Assembly: GCA_021298575.1 (NCBI GenBank)
Contig: JAJTFM010000073.1
Coordinates: 1-36,021 of the forward strand
From: Saprospiraceae bacterium
GTDB taxonomy: Bacteria; Bacteroidota; Bacteroidia; Chitinophagales; Saprospiraceae
Length of the DNA: 36,021 nt
Direction of reading: 5' to 3'
Shown: in pieces, positions 1-7,985 of the stretch
How the letters are laid out: each line of letters starts with the position of its first letter
How positions within the stretch are numbered: the first letter of the stretch is position 1
Position numbers and translations under genes: made by a program
Notes under the pieces: generated by a model
Told to the model about the DNA's origin: nothing
The model's input: only the letters and a program-made list of their open reading frames with translations
Database searches by the model: none

Positions 1-1
1 A

Positions 2-1579
2 AACGATGGTGTGGGGCTTTCCTCCATCAAGCTTTTACCTGACGGCAGTATCTGTGTTTCCGGGAAACGCGGAATTGCCTTCATGCAACCCGATGGCTTT
101 ATCAAAAAGGTTTATGACCTTGCATTTCCCTGTGTTTGTCTGGAAACAGACGCAAACGGCACCTTGTGGGCCGGTACGGGAAATGGTATTTTCAGGTATG
201 ATGCTGGCAGCGATACTTTTGTCAGGGTGATACAGGATGTAATTTCCGGAGCGGTCAACAGCCTGGTATCGCTCCCCGGCAAACGACTTGCGGTAATTAC
301 AGACCTGGAGCTGGTTATTCTGGATACAAGCCACCCGGAAAGTCCCGGTTTGTCGGGTTACTGGAATGAGGCCAGTGGTTTTCAACTGCTTGGAGCCTCT
401 GATAATGGCAGCTATTTCGACGGGCGCTACCTTTGGGTGCCGGCGGGAACGGGCATTCAGCGGGCGGAAGCCGCTTTGCTTGACAATACGGTAATGTTGA
501 GCAGCCGGTTGCGTACAGATAAAATAAATGGAAACCGGGTTGCTCTGGGTGATACCTTCCCGTCCGTTCAGGTGAGTTCGGATGTGCTGGATACAGATTT
601 GAGCCTGATTAATCCGGTGGCAGGAGCATACGTTGTTGAATATTGTATTAATGGGGAACAGTGGGTCAGAACGACTGGTCTGAAAAATATTCATGTTTCC
701 GGATTGTCCCACGGCAGCAACTACGTACAGTTTCGGGTACGTGCACCCGGGTTGCCGGAAGATAGGTGGCCTTCCACCGCTCTTGTAGCGGAGGCAGCCC
801 TTCCACTGGTGCAGCGGGGCGTTTTCAAGGTATTCATTCTATTATTGGCAGGAGCGCTATTGTTTTCAGCACTGGCATGGTTCAGGCGGCGGCAGCTGGA
901 GAAAGCGTTACTGAATCAGCTGGACCAGACGCGACTGAGTACTGTGCAGGCGCAGTTGAATCCGCATATACTTTTCAACCTGCTGAGCTCGCTGCAAAAC
1001 TCGGTGGTCAACAGAAGCAGGGAGGAGGCGTCAGACCATCTGGTACGGATTTCGAGGCTCATCCGTGATACCCTTGAAATTTCCATTTCATCTTCTGAAA
1101 ATGCGAAAGCTCCGTTTCCCGTTATTTCAGTCAGCAAGGAAGCCGATTTCTTGCGAAACTATCTTGGTCTGGAGGCGATGCAGCAAAACCCGCCGTTTTC
1201 TTTTGAAGTCAGAACCCGCCTCTCTATATCTCCGGATCTTGTGTCCATACCTCCATTGCTGGTACAACCCCTTGTCGAGAATGCGGTTATACACGGTGTC
1301 AGGCCCGCTATGCACAAACGCTGCGCCATAGAGGTCGAATTCCGGGATGAAGGTGAGAATATCATTGTCTCAGTGACTGACGACGGGACAGGAGTTGCCA
1401 ACAGCGTTCGGAGCGGTACCCTCAGATACCGGTCCAGAGGATCAGAATTACTTGAAAAGCGCCTGTATTTGCTCGGAAAGCTGGGTTACCCGGCCAGTGT
1501 ATCTGTCAGGCAGCGCGAAACAGGAGGAACCATTGCAGAAATCACCATAAAAAAAATTGTATGCGAGTCATTCTCATAG
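2..1579 (+). CDS. LytS-type sensor histidine kinase, 5' truncated by window edge
   Basis: Membrane sensor kinase that would pass phosphate to the LytTR regulator encoded next. The frame is open to base 2, and a GTG at 11 is not a convincing start, because the first residues (NDGVGLSS) look like the middle of a periplasmic beta-propeller repeat. In order come propeller-type repeats, a Y_Y_Y-like beta domain, one membrane helix at about 830-890, and a His_kinase (PF06580) dimerisation segment with QLNPHILFN, where the phospho-acceptor His is the codon at 965-967. A HATPase domain follows, with N-box PLVENAVIHG and a G-box DDGTGVAN. The gene overlaps its regulator by 19 bases, so the two are surely co-translated. 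The ligand is unknown. The N-terminal part lies outside the window. Confidence 0.93.
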   Translation, partial: NDGVGLSSIKLLPDGSICVSGKRGIAFMQPDGFIKKVYDLAFPCVCLETDANGTLWAGTGNGIFRYDAGSDTFVRVIQDVISGAVNSLVSLPGKRLAVITDLELVILDTSHPESPGLSGYWNEASGFQLLGASDNGSYFDGRYLWVPAGTGIQRAEAALLDNTVMLSSRLRTDKINGNRVALGDTFPSVQVSSDVLDTDLSLINPVAGAYVVEYCINGEQWVRTTGLKNIHVSGLSHGSNYVQFRVRAPGLPEDRWPSTALVAEAALPLVQRGVFKVFILLLAGALLFSALAWFRRRQLEKALLNQLDQTRLSTVQAQLNPHILFNLLSSLQNSVVNRSREEASDHLVRISRLIRDTLEISISSSENAKAPFPVISVSKEADFLRNYLGLEAMQQNPPFSFEVRTRLSISPDLVSIPPLLVQPLVENAVIHGVRPAMHKRCAIEVEFRDEGENIIVSVTDDGTGVANSVRSGTLRYRSRGSELLEKRLYLLGKLGYPASVSVRQRETGGTIAEITIKKIVCESFS

Positions 1580-2346
1580 AAGACAATCCCCAGGTCAGGG
1601 AAATGTTGAAAAGTCTGCTTGTCAGGCATTTCCCGGAAGCCGTGGTGGTTGGCGAGTCAGAAAGCGTTGCCGACGGTATTGAACTGATCAATAACGTGGA
1701 TGCAGATATTTGTATTCTCGATATTGAACTGCGCGATGGCAGCGTATTTGAGTTGCTTGAAAAAGTGGATCACGATGCACTGGATGGCACTTCACTGATA
1801 TTCCTGACGGCATTTGGCACGTATGATTATGTTATCAGGGCCATGCGCAAATCGGCGGTTGATTTTCTGCTGAAGCCCGTGAATCCTGTTGAGCTAACAG
1901 CTGCCATTACCCGTGCAAGTGAAGAAATCAATCGCAGAAGTCAGCGCAAGAGGATAGATGATTTGAAAAGTCTGTTGAAGTCAGAGTTGAGTGTTGTGGT
2001 ACACCCGAAACCCGAGCGTTTGCCGGTATTTCTGGCCAAAGGGGCGGTTCGGTATATAGGAGTTGATGAAATATTATATCTGGAGGGAGACAACAATGTA
2101 ACCCGGGTTTTTACCGTGGAGGAGAAGCCGATAGTTTCTGTGAAAAACCTCGGGTTTTATGGTGAAATACTCACAGACCAGTATGCTTTTGTCAGTATAT
2201 CCAAACGTCACCTTGTTAACAGCCGGTACATATACAGATATGATCCAGTTGACAGCTCTGTGGATCTTACGGATGGCTCGAAGATACTGACATCCAGGCG
2301 TGGTGGCAGGCAGCTGCTCGATTTTTTCCGGGATGTTTTCAGGTAA
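1561..2346 (+). CDS. LytTR-family response regulator
   Basis: DNA-binding response regulator partnered with the upstream kinase. Residues 1-120 form a receiver domain with acidic pocket E7/D8, phospho-acceptor D54 (CILDIEL), T83 and K105 (LLKPVNP). Residues from about 150 to 257 form a LytTR DNA-binding domain, shown by the segments DEILYLEGDNN and FVSISKRHLVNSRYI. The length of 261 residues is normal. The start overlaps the kinase end by 19 bases, an arrangement typical of LytS/LytR pairs. The targets cannot be read from this window. A strong hairpin follows the stop. Confidence 0.95.
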   Translation: MRVILIEDNPQVREMLKSLLVRHFPEAVVVGESESVADGIELINNVDADICILDIELRDGSVFELLEKVDHDALDGTSLIFLTAFGTYDYVIRAMRKSAVDFLLKPVNPVELTAAITRASEEINRRSQRKRIDDLKSLLKSELSVVVHPKPERLPVFLAKGAVRYIGVDEILYLEGDNNVTRVFTVEEKPIVSVKNLGFYGEILTDQYAFVSISKRHLVNSRYIYRYDPVDSSVDLTDGSKILTSRRGGRQLLDFFRDVFR

Positions 2347-2352
2347 TAAAAA

Positions 2353-2379
2353 ACCCGCAGACGGCTTAAGTCTGCGGGT
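2353..2379 (-). terminator. Intergenic terminator hairpin between convergent genes
   Basis: Perfect 10-bp stem (ACCCGCAGAC pairing with GTCTGCGGGT) around a 7-base loop. Read on the minus strand the stem is followed by a run of T (the A-tract at 2347-2353), so it is a canonical intrinsic terminator for the ATP-grasp gene. On the plus strand the stem also follows the regulator stop codon but has G rather than T after it. Confidence 0.8.
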
Positions 2380-2429
2380 CGGGGGGAGAACCTGGTCTGT
2401 CCCAAGGCAAGGGTAACGCGGCAGGGGAT

Positions 2430-3440
2430 TTACTTCTTGCTGCCGCGAGGATTAGAAACTTTTTTTGCTGATTCCTGCACTGATTCTGATGACATTCTGC
2501 CAGCGATAGAGTCCTGAACATACTGTCCCCAGGTGAGGTTATTGCCGCCATCCTTGTGCGCTTGTGCGCGCTCGATGGCCATATTTGCGGCATTTTCCAC
2601 CACCCATTCAAAATTTTCCTCTCCCACGGAGTTTACATCTGCGTCCGGGGCAGGATTACAGAAGTCAATGGCATACGGAATGCCATCGCGTATGGCGAAT
2701 TCGACTGTATTAAAGTCGTAACCGAGGTAGTGATTAATTCGTAATACAAGGTTGTGCATTTGCTGCCTCAGTTCTGCGGACACCTTATGATCGGCTACAT
2801 AGCGGAGGTGATGCGGGTTACGGGGCTCGTAATCCATGATACGGACAAACTTTCCGCCGAGGCAGTAGCACCGAAAGTAGGCATCGAACTCGATAGCTTC
2901 CTGAAGAAGCATGACGAGCGTATTTGTTTCGTTGTATGCGTTGAAAAATTCGTCAAAATTGTGAATTTTGTACACATTTTTCCAGCCGCCGCCAGCATGA
3001 GGTTTCATAAAGAGCGGGAAACCCCCGAGGTATTCAATCATGCGTTCCCAGTCGAGCGGATACTTCAGGTTCCGGAAGCTCTGTCCGCTGGTATCCGGTG
3101 GCATTTCCTTGGACGGCAGGAGTACTGTTTTGGGAACCGGCACCCCGATTTTGGTAGAGAGGCAGTTGTTGAAAAACTTTTCATCGGCGCTCCACCAGAA
3201 TGGATTGTTCAGTACGGCGGTACCATTCAGTGCGGCATTTTTCAGATATGCCCGGTAGAATGGTACATCCTGGCTGATGCGGTCAATCATGACAGCATAG
3301 GGTGTCGGGTTACCTTGCATCAGTTCATCCACGAGAACGGGCTCTGCGTGGATGTTCTTTACGTTTTTGGCGTTGATACGCGCTACGAAAGCCTCCGGGA
3401 ACGAGACTTCCTTACCGTGGAGAATTCCGATTTTCTTCAT
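2430..3440 (-). CDS. ATP-grasp family carboxylate-amine ligase-like protein
   Basis: Predicted ATP-dependent ligase of the RimK/glutathione-synthetase fold; the substrate is not identifiable. The protein is 336 residues. It has an N-terminal alpha/beta domain, then an ATP-binding segment FPLFMKPHAGGGWKNVYKI containing the Lys and the flexible Gly-rich loop. The C-terminal metal-binding stretch includes EFAIRDGIPYAIDFCNPAPD, with the expected acidic residues and Asn. It lies downstream of a small membrane protein and aroA on the same strand, separated by 121 bases, so it may be read from that operon or from its own promoter. The short charged tail after about residue 310 is outside the catalytic fold. 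Family is confident; specific reaction is not assigned. Confidence 0.85.
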   Translation of the reverse strand: MKKIGILHGKEVSFPEAFVARINAKNVKNIHAEPVLVDELMQGNPTPYAVMIDRISQDVPFYRAYLKNAALNGTAVLNNPFWWSADEKFFNNCLSTKIGVPVPKTVLLPSKEMPPDTSGQSFRNLKYPLDWERMIEYLGGFPLFMKPHAGGGWKNVYKIHNFDEFFNAYNETNTLVMLLQEAIEFDAYFRCYCLGGKFVRIMDYEPRNPHHLRYVADHKVSAELRQQMHNLVLRINHYLGYDFNTVEFAIRDGIPYAIDFCNPAPDADVNSVGEENFEWVVENAANMAIERAQAHKDGGNNLTWGQYVQDSIAGRMSSESVQESAKKVSNPRGSKK

Positions 3441-3561
3441 GAGACAACAGATTTATACCCGGGCACCGAGAATTTGAAGAATTTTATGGATGCGTAAAGC
3501 TACGCATTTTTACTTCTTATTCGCGGTTTTTCCCCCGACAATTATTTTACGGCAGGAATTC

Positions 3562-3861
3562 TCAGAAAAGTTTTGCCCCAAAGGTATACAACCAGACCAG
3601 CGCCAGTACGGTGGTAGCCACCACTACACCCCGCATGGCCAGCTCCCATCGGCGGCGGCGGTACATGTTCATAAGCCAGAGGTTTGATGCAAGTGCCACG
3701 ATGGCCAGCGTGCGTTCCCGGAAATTCTGCGACAGGCCGGTAGAGCTGGCGGCGCCCTTTATTTCCAGCAGGGAAAAAAGGTTCAGGAGGATGACATACA
3801 GCAGGGCTGGCAGTATGAGGCCGATGAGCAGGCCGATCCAAATCAGATTTCTATTTAGCAT
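3562..3861 (-). CDS. Small membrane protein, function unknown
   Basis: A 99-residue protein with three hydrophobic segments (about residues 6-30, 48-64 and 78-96) and a basic stretch MYRRRRWE before the last. This predicts an inner-membrane protein with a positively charged cytoplasmic loop. It starts 36 bases after the aroA stop on the same strand, so it is probably co-transcribed with aroA. I do not recognise a named family. Continuous codon-like composition, the tight spacing and the clean membrane topology support a real gene. Confidence 0.75.
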   Translation of the reverse strand: MLNRNLIWIGLLIGLILPALLYVILLNLFSLLEIKGAASSTGLSQNFRERTLAIVALASNLWLMNMYRRRRWELAMRGVVVATTVLALVWLYTFGAKLF

Positions 3862-3897
3862 GGTATAAAATCAGGCGTCAAAGATAAAGCATTGCGC

Positions 3898-5142
3898 TCA
3901 AATTCCCATCTGCTCCATATCCTCCCAAAAACCCGGATACGACTTGTTCACTACTTCCGGGTTTTCGATTTCAACGGGAGCGAGCATGGCCAGGGTGGCA
4001 AATGACATGGCCATGCGGTGGTCGCCGTATGTGGTGAAGCGGGGTTTGTTTTCCAAATGGGCCTTGCCTTCCAGCATATAGTAGGTTATACCCTGTTTAT
4101 TCATGCGTGCGGGCATTTTCATAAAAGACACGCCAACTTTGGCCAGTTCGGTTTTCAGGGCTGTTATTCTGTCCGTTTCCTTGATGTGCAGCGTTTCCAG
4201 TCCGGAAAAAAGTCCCTGCGTGCCCGTGCCCGCGCATACGACTGCCAGTGTCTGTGCCAGATCGGGGCAACGGGAAAAATCCTGCTCGAAGAAAGGTCGT
4301 GGCGGGCGTCCGTTTTTTCGGAGACGAATACCATCGTCTTCATAAGTGGTTGAAATGCCGAATTGAGTCATCATGTCGGCAAGAACAGCGTCGCCCTGCC
4401 AGCTTTCCCGGAAAAGCCCTTCGAGTTTAAGGTTAACATTTTCTGCAAAAACGGCCATAGCGTACCAGTATGATGCTGCCGACCAGTCGGCCTCCGTCAC
4501 GAGCGCGCGCGGCTGGTATTTCCCGGGAGGAATCATAATCGCTTCGGGAGTCCGGACGGCATCGGCGCCGAAATAACGCATCATATGGAGCGTCATTTCA
4601 ACATAAGGCTCGGAAACCAGCTTGCCTTCCGGCTTAAGGATTAATCCGGAAGGCAGGTATGGTGCAATGAGCAAGAGGGGTGATATGAACTGACTGCTTA
4701 TGTCCGCCTGTACGCTGATTTCGCTAGTGCCGCTGCCGGAGAAAGGGCCTATCTGGAGTGGGGGAAATCCTTCCTTTTCCAGACAAACAATCTGAGCCCC
4801 CAGTGTATTAAGGGCCTTGACAAGGGGCCCGACAGGCCGCTCCTTCATTCTTTCGGAGCCGGTGAGTGTCTTGATACCTGGTTGCAGAGCCAGAAAGGCT
4901 GTCAAAAACCGGAAGGTAGTGCCTGCATCGCCTGCATCGTAGTGGTTGTCGGCAGGGGGCTCCGAGAGCAAGCGCTGAAGAGTTGTGGTATCCTTTGAGG
5001 AGGAAAGCCGGGTCAGCCTGGCAGTTGCAGGCACATCAGAAGTGAGTGCGAGTGCAATCAGCGCCCGGTTGCTGATGCTTTTGGAGCCATCGAGCCGGAC
5101 AGTTCCCTGCAGATTTCGATTTCTGGATGATAGCGTTTTCAA
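3898..5142 (-). CDS. aroA: 3-phosphoshikimate 1-carboxyvinyltransferase (EPSP synthase)
   Basis: Transfers enolpyruvate from PEP to shikimate-3-phosphate in the cytoplasmic shikimate pathway for aromatic amino acids. The 414 residues cover the whole two-domain fold. Visible signatures include LDGSKSISNR near the N terminus (K21 and R26 bind substrate), DAGTTFRFLTAF, RPVGPLVKAL, CPDLAQTLAV with the catalytic Asp, KETDRITALK and YGDHRMAM. Length is close to the usual 420-430. The ATG overlaps the stop of the upstream DUF4286 gene in an ATGA arrangement, so translation is likely coupled. Confidence 0.97.
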   Translation of the reverse strand: MKTLSSRNRNLQGTVRLDGSKSISNRALIALALTSDVPATARLTRLSSSKDTTTLQRLLSEPPADNHYDAGDAGTTFRFLTAFLALQPGIKTLTGSERMKERPVGPLVKALNTLGAQIVCLEKEGFPPLQIGPFSGSGTSEISVQADISSQFISPLLLIAPYLPSGLILKPEGKLVSEPYVEMTLHMMRYFGADAVRTPEAIMIPPGKYQPRALVTEADWSAASYWYAMAVFAENVNLKLEGLFRESWQGDAVLADMMTQFGISTTYEDDGIRLRKNGRPPRPFFEQDFSRCPDLAQTLAVVCAGTGTQGLFSGLETLHIKETDRITALKTELAKVGVSFMKMPARMNKQGITYYMLEGKAHLENKPRFTTYGDHRMAMSFATLAMLAPVEIENPEVVNKSYPGFWEDMEQMGI

Positions 5143-5462
5143 GACCGTGACTCGTTGTGATCAATAACCTCCATGACTGTTCGGAAGGCGACGAACCGGC
5201 CCTCGTAGCGTTCCCTGTGCTGCTTCTGCAGTTCCGTGGCGAACTCTTCGTTGTACCGAACAAGATGTGCCATGTCCTTTGCCAGGTACTGGATGGTATA
5301 AATTTCAGAGTCGTCGTGCTCGTGGCTTAACAGGCGGCTCATCCTGTATGAGAGAAACATCCGCGTACTCATCACATCGGGTATGTGCTGATCTTTCATC
5401 CACCTGACCCAGTCGTCGTGGATGGCCATGTCAATTGTTACGGTTACATTATACAGAATCAT
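5139..5462 (-). CDS. DUF4286 family protein
   Basis: Small cytoplasmic protein of the Bacteroidota-typical DUF4286 family (ferredoxin-like fold expected), function unknown. I place the start at 5462, giving MILYNVTVTIDMAIHDDW, which is how the family begins. An upstream in-frame ATG at 5483 would sit inside the predicted promoter (-7 element at 5481-5488) and is therefore unlikely. It is the first gene of an operon with aroA, overlapping it by 4 bases. Length is about 107 residues, normal for the family. Confidence 0.88.
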   Translation of the reverse strand: MILYNVTVTIDMAIHDDWVRWMKDQHIPDVMSTRMFLSYRMSRLLSHEHDDSEIYTIQYLAKDMAHLVRYNEEFATELQKQHRERYEGRFVAFRTVMEVIDHNESRS

Positions 5463-5480
5463 ACGTCCTTCAAATTTGGT

Positions 5481-5488
5481 CAAAAGTA
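5481..5488 (-). promoter_or_regulatory. Predicted -7 promoter element for DUF4286-aroA operon
   Basis: On the minus strand the bases read TACTTTTG, matching the Bacteroidota -7 consensus TAnnTTTG. It is 18 bases upstream of the chosen DUF4286 start, giving a short leader. No clear TTG is present at the expected -33 spacing, so confidence is moderate. Confidence 0.5.
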
Positions 5489-5534
5489 CGAAAATATACA
5501 GTTGTCACGTTCCCGAGCGCAGCTTTACTGCCGG

Positions 5535-6549
5535 CCGTTTTCAGGGTATAGCAGATGGTGGCATCGGTTTTGGACAAACTGGTGAAGGACGTACCAAGCA
5601 CCCGCTATATCAGGGTAGTGAGGTAGACGCACAGGGTGCTCGTCCGCTGCCAACCATCAACCTCACCTATGTGACCAACGCACTGTGGGCTGGTAATTTT
5701 GGTACTTTTGATGTGAACGATGGTACGGAATCTTCGTGGAATTATGACACGCTGACACAGATTAATTTCAAGGGATTCAAAGGGCTTGAAGCCAATAACC
5801 AGCGGGCACTGATTGTACACCGGCAGATCATGAATCCCGTACTGGCGGAGGAACTTGGATATAAAGAATTATTCGACGAGGCTTTTCCTGATATTCCCGT
5901 GAGTGAGCGCTATTCCCGCAAGACGGTTGCATTTGCCATTGCGGCATACCAGCGCTCTATTCTCACTAATCAGGCGCCATTTCAGGAGTTTCTGAGAGGT
6001 AACCACGACGCCATGTCGGAGCAACAGAAGCGCGGAGCTATTCTGTTTTTCGACAAGGCAGGTTGTGTAAACTGCCACAATAGTCCTTCGCTCAACAGCG
6101 TACCCCACGAATTTTTCGCCCTTGGAGTTTACGATATGTATCAGAACCCGCGTGAAACATTCCGTACCAGCAAGGACGACAGGCGCAACCTCGGCCGTGC
6201 CGGATTTACCTACCGTGACGAGGATATGTTCAAATTCAAGGTGCCCCAGTTGTACAACCTGAAAGAGTTCGGGTTTTATTTTCATGGTGCGAGCAAACGC
6301 AGTCTGCGCGAAGTGGTGGAATACTTCAATAATGGTGTTACAGAAAATCCGAATGTGCCCAAAGACCGGATTTCCGGCTTCTTCCATCCGCTTGGCCTTT
6401 CGGATGAAGAAATGGATGACCTGACTGAATTCCTTGCTAATGGCCTGTACGATTCCAATATGCTTCGTTATAAACCCGATTTCGTCATGTCGGGCAGCTG
6501 TTTTCCGAATAACGATCCATTGAGCCGTATTGAGATGAGTTGCAAATAG
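5535..6549 (+). CDS. Di-haem cytochrome c peroxidase/MauG-like protein, N-terminally truncated
   Basis: Recognisable family sequence begins only near 5535 with GIADGGIGFGQTGEGRTKHP and continues to the stop at 6549. The frame is open from an ATG at 5422, but those first bases lie over the DUF4286 start and promoter and do not resemble the family. One haem site is visible, CVNCH (in AGCVNCHNSPSLN). The signal peptide and the first CxxCH of the N-terminal haem domain are missing, and no CxxCH exists in any plus-strand frame just upstream. Later family features are present, such as KVPQLYNLKEFGFYFHGA and LGLSDEEMDDLTEFL. An intact enzyme would be periplasmic and reduce peroxide or oxidise a substrate. 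This copy should be unable to do so and is probably a pseudogene or a rearrangement junction. Confidence 0.8.
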
Positions 6550-6568
6550 TTGCAGGTTGCATTTTCAA

Positions 6569-6610
6569 CAGTAGTGAGAGGCAGTAAAAGCTGTCTTTCA
6601 CTGCTGTTTT
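6569..6610 (+). terminator. Intrinsic terminator after the peroxidase-like gene
   Basis: Twelve-base arms (6569-6580 and 6595-6606) pair with two G-U wobbles around a 14-base loop. The right arm is followed by TTTT. It lies 20 bases after the peroxidase-like stop and separates it from the thioredoxin gene. Confidence 0.6.
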
Positions 6611-6732
6611 CCAATAATATGGGTATTCAGGAACTTGAACAGAAATTTATTCGTTATCATTGTATTGTCAAACTAATTGTACAAGGAGTGCCACTTTTAC
6701 TTTCTCTCTATTTCTCACCAAAAATTAACTAC

Positions 6733-7887
6733 ATGACTTTCAAAAATTCGTGCCTGCTGATTGCATTGGGGCTTTTCACATCGCTGAATGCCGATGCACA
6801 GGGTATAAACTTCGAACAAGGCACCTGGGATGAAATTCTGGCCAAAGCTGGAAAGGAAGGCAAACTCGTTTTCATGGATGCCTATACCACCTGGTGTGGC
6901 CCGTGCAAGATGATGAGCAAAAGCACCTTCACTGATGCCCGCGTGGCAGAGTTTTACAACAAGAACTTCATCTGCGCCAAAATAGATATGGAAAAGGGTG
7001 AAGGCCCGGCACTGTCGGAACACTACGGCGTGCAGGCTTATCCTACACTCCTGTTCGTGAACGCGAATGGCGCACTGGTACACAAGGGAGTTGGTTATAT
7101 GGAGCCCAATGGTTTCATAGCACTCGGTGAAAAGGCGCTTGATCCGGGATCACAACTTGAAAACCTGGTTCGTCAGTACGAATCCGGTCGCTCGGACTTG
7201 CCGTTTGTGGTGAAACTGATCGGAGCCCTTGAAAGCGCCAACGACCAGCGTGCTTCCGAGATCGGCTCAAAGTTCGTGTCTTCACTGACCTCTTTTGACA
7301 ACCCGGAGGTGTATCCGCTGTTGCGTCAGTATGTCTCTGACCCCACCTCCCCGGCGTTTGCCTATCTGGTGAAAAACAAATCCGTCATTTTTGAAGGGGA
7401 GCCTGAGGAAACTGTCAACAGCAGTGTTCTGGATATTTTCATGCGTTATTTTGCAGAACGCAATCTCGACATGCCAGCCATGGAGGCTATCATGCTGAAG
7501 TATTATCCGGATGCAAAGGGCGAAACACTGATGAAGTTCAAGGCCTTCTGGTATGCACAGCAGGAAGATCAGGAGGGTTTCCTGGAGGCTACCTCTCAAT
7601 GGCTGAATACTTATCCATCAGACAGTCCCGACTTTCTGAATCAGATTGCCTGGATGTTCCATCAGCTGGAGCCGGGAGAAAAATACCTGAAAAACGCACT
7701 GAACTGGGCGCTTCAGGCGGTAAAACTTGAGCCGGGGTATAATAATCTTGACACGACGGCATGGCTTTACTCTGATCTGGGTGACAAGAAAAATGCGAAA
7801 AAATATGCCAACAAGGCCATCGAGGCAGCCAAGAAGGCTGGCGAAGATTACACGGGTACGCAGGAACTGCTCGACAGTCTGAAGTAA
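6733..7887 (+). CDS. Secreted thioredoxin-fold protein with helical-repeat C-terminal region
   Basis: Predicted periplasmic thiol-disulfide protein. I choose the ATG at 6733 because it gives a clean signal peptide (MTFKNSCLLIALGLFTSLN, cleavage near ADAQ). The frame is open further upstream to 6550, but that part crosses the terminator region. Residues 27-150 form a thioredoxin domain with W54-C55-G-P-C58 and the cis-Pro region VQAYPTLLF. The remaining 230 residues are alpha-helical and resemble TPR-like repeats near the end (DTTAWLYSDLGDKKNAKKYA). Similar thioredoxin-plus-helical proteins are common in Bacteroidota envelopes. The client is unknown. A repeat copy and a terminator follow the stop directly. 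Confidence 0.88.
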   Translation: MTFKNSCLLIALGLFTSLNADAQGINFEQGTWDEILAKAGKEGKLVFMDAYTTWCGPCKMMSKSTFTDARVAEFYNKNFICAKIDMEKGEGPALSEHYGVQAYPTLLFVNANGALVHKGVGYMEPNGFIALGEKALDPGSQLENLVRQYESGRSDLPFVVKLIGALESANDQRASEIGSKFVSSLTSFDNPEVYPLLRQYVSDPTSPAFAYLVKNKSVIFEGEPEETVNSSVLDIFMRYFAERNLDMPAMEAIMLKYYPDAKGETLMKFKAFWYAQQEDQEGFLEATSQWLNTYPSDSPDFLNQIAWMFHQLEPGEKYLKNALNWALQAVKLEPGYNNLDTTAWLYSDLGDKKNAKKYANKAIEAAKKAGEDYTGTQELLDSLK

Positions 7888-7925
7888 GAGCTTGTTCAGG
7901 ATTCTCTCGCCGAGTCAAAAACGGG
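7888..7925 (+). repeat. Repeat family copy A (partial), directly after a stop codon
   Basis: Begins GAGCTTGTTCAGGATTCTCT at the base after the thioredoxin stop and matches the first 37-38 bases of the long copies at 29627 and 32466, ending in GTCAAAAACGG. Its right end merges into the following terminator stem. Confidence 0.85.
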
Positions 7926-7958
7926 CTGCATCTTTCGTGAGAGTGATGCAGCCCGTTT
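7919..7958. terminator. Bidirectional terminator between convergent genes
   Basis: A perfect 14-bp stem (7919-7932 with 7945-7958, AAACGGGCTGCATC and its complement) around a 12-base loop. It sits between the thioredoxin gene (+) and the DEAD-box helicase gene (-). A T-rich stretch follows on the plus side, and AAAA before the stem provides T on the minus side. Confidence 0.8.
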
Positions 7959-7985
7959 GTTTATCGGGCTCCAGTGCCGGAAATA

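Noticed and set aside
2754..3497. Plus-strand open frame of 247 codons opposite the ATP-grasp gene
   Set aside because: It is the antisense of a well-supported ATP-grasp gene, has no recognisable domain and lacks a plausible promoter.
3490..3507. Hairpin ATGCGTA-AAGC-TACGCAT followed by TTTTT on the plus strand
   Set aside because: It looks like a plus-strand terminator, but no plus-strand gene lies upstream. It is in the gap before the minus-strand ATP-grasp gene and I cannot assign it a role.
5422..5534. The first 38 codons of the peroxidase-like open frame as a true N terminus
   Set aside because: They cover the DUF4286 start and promoter on the other strand, contain no signal peptide or haem motif, and do not resemble the family.
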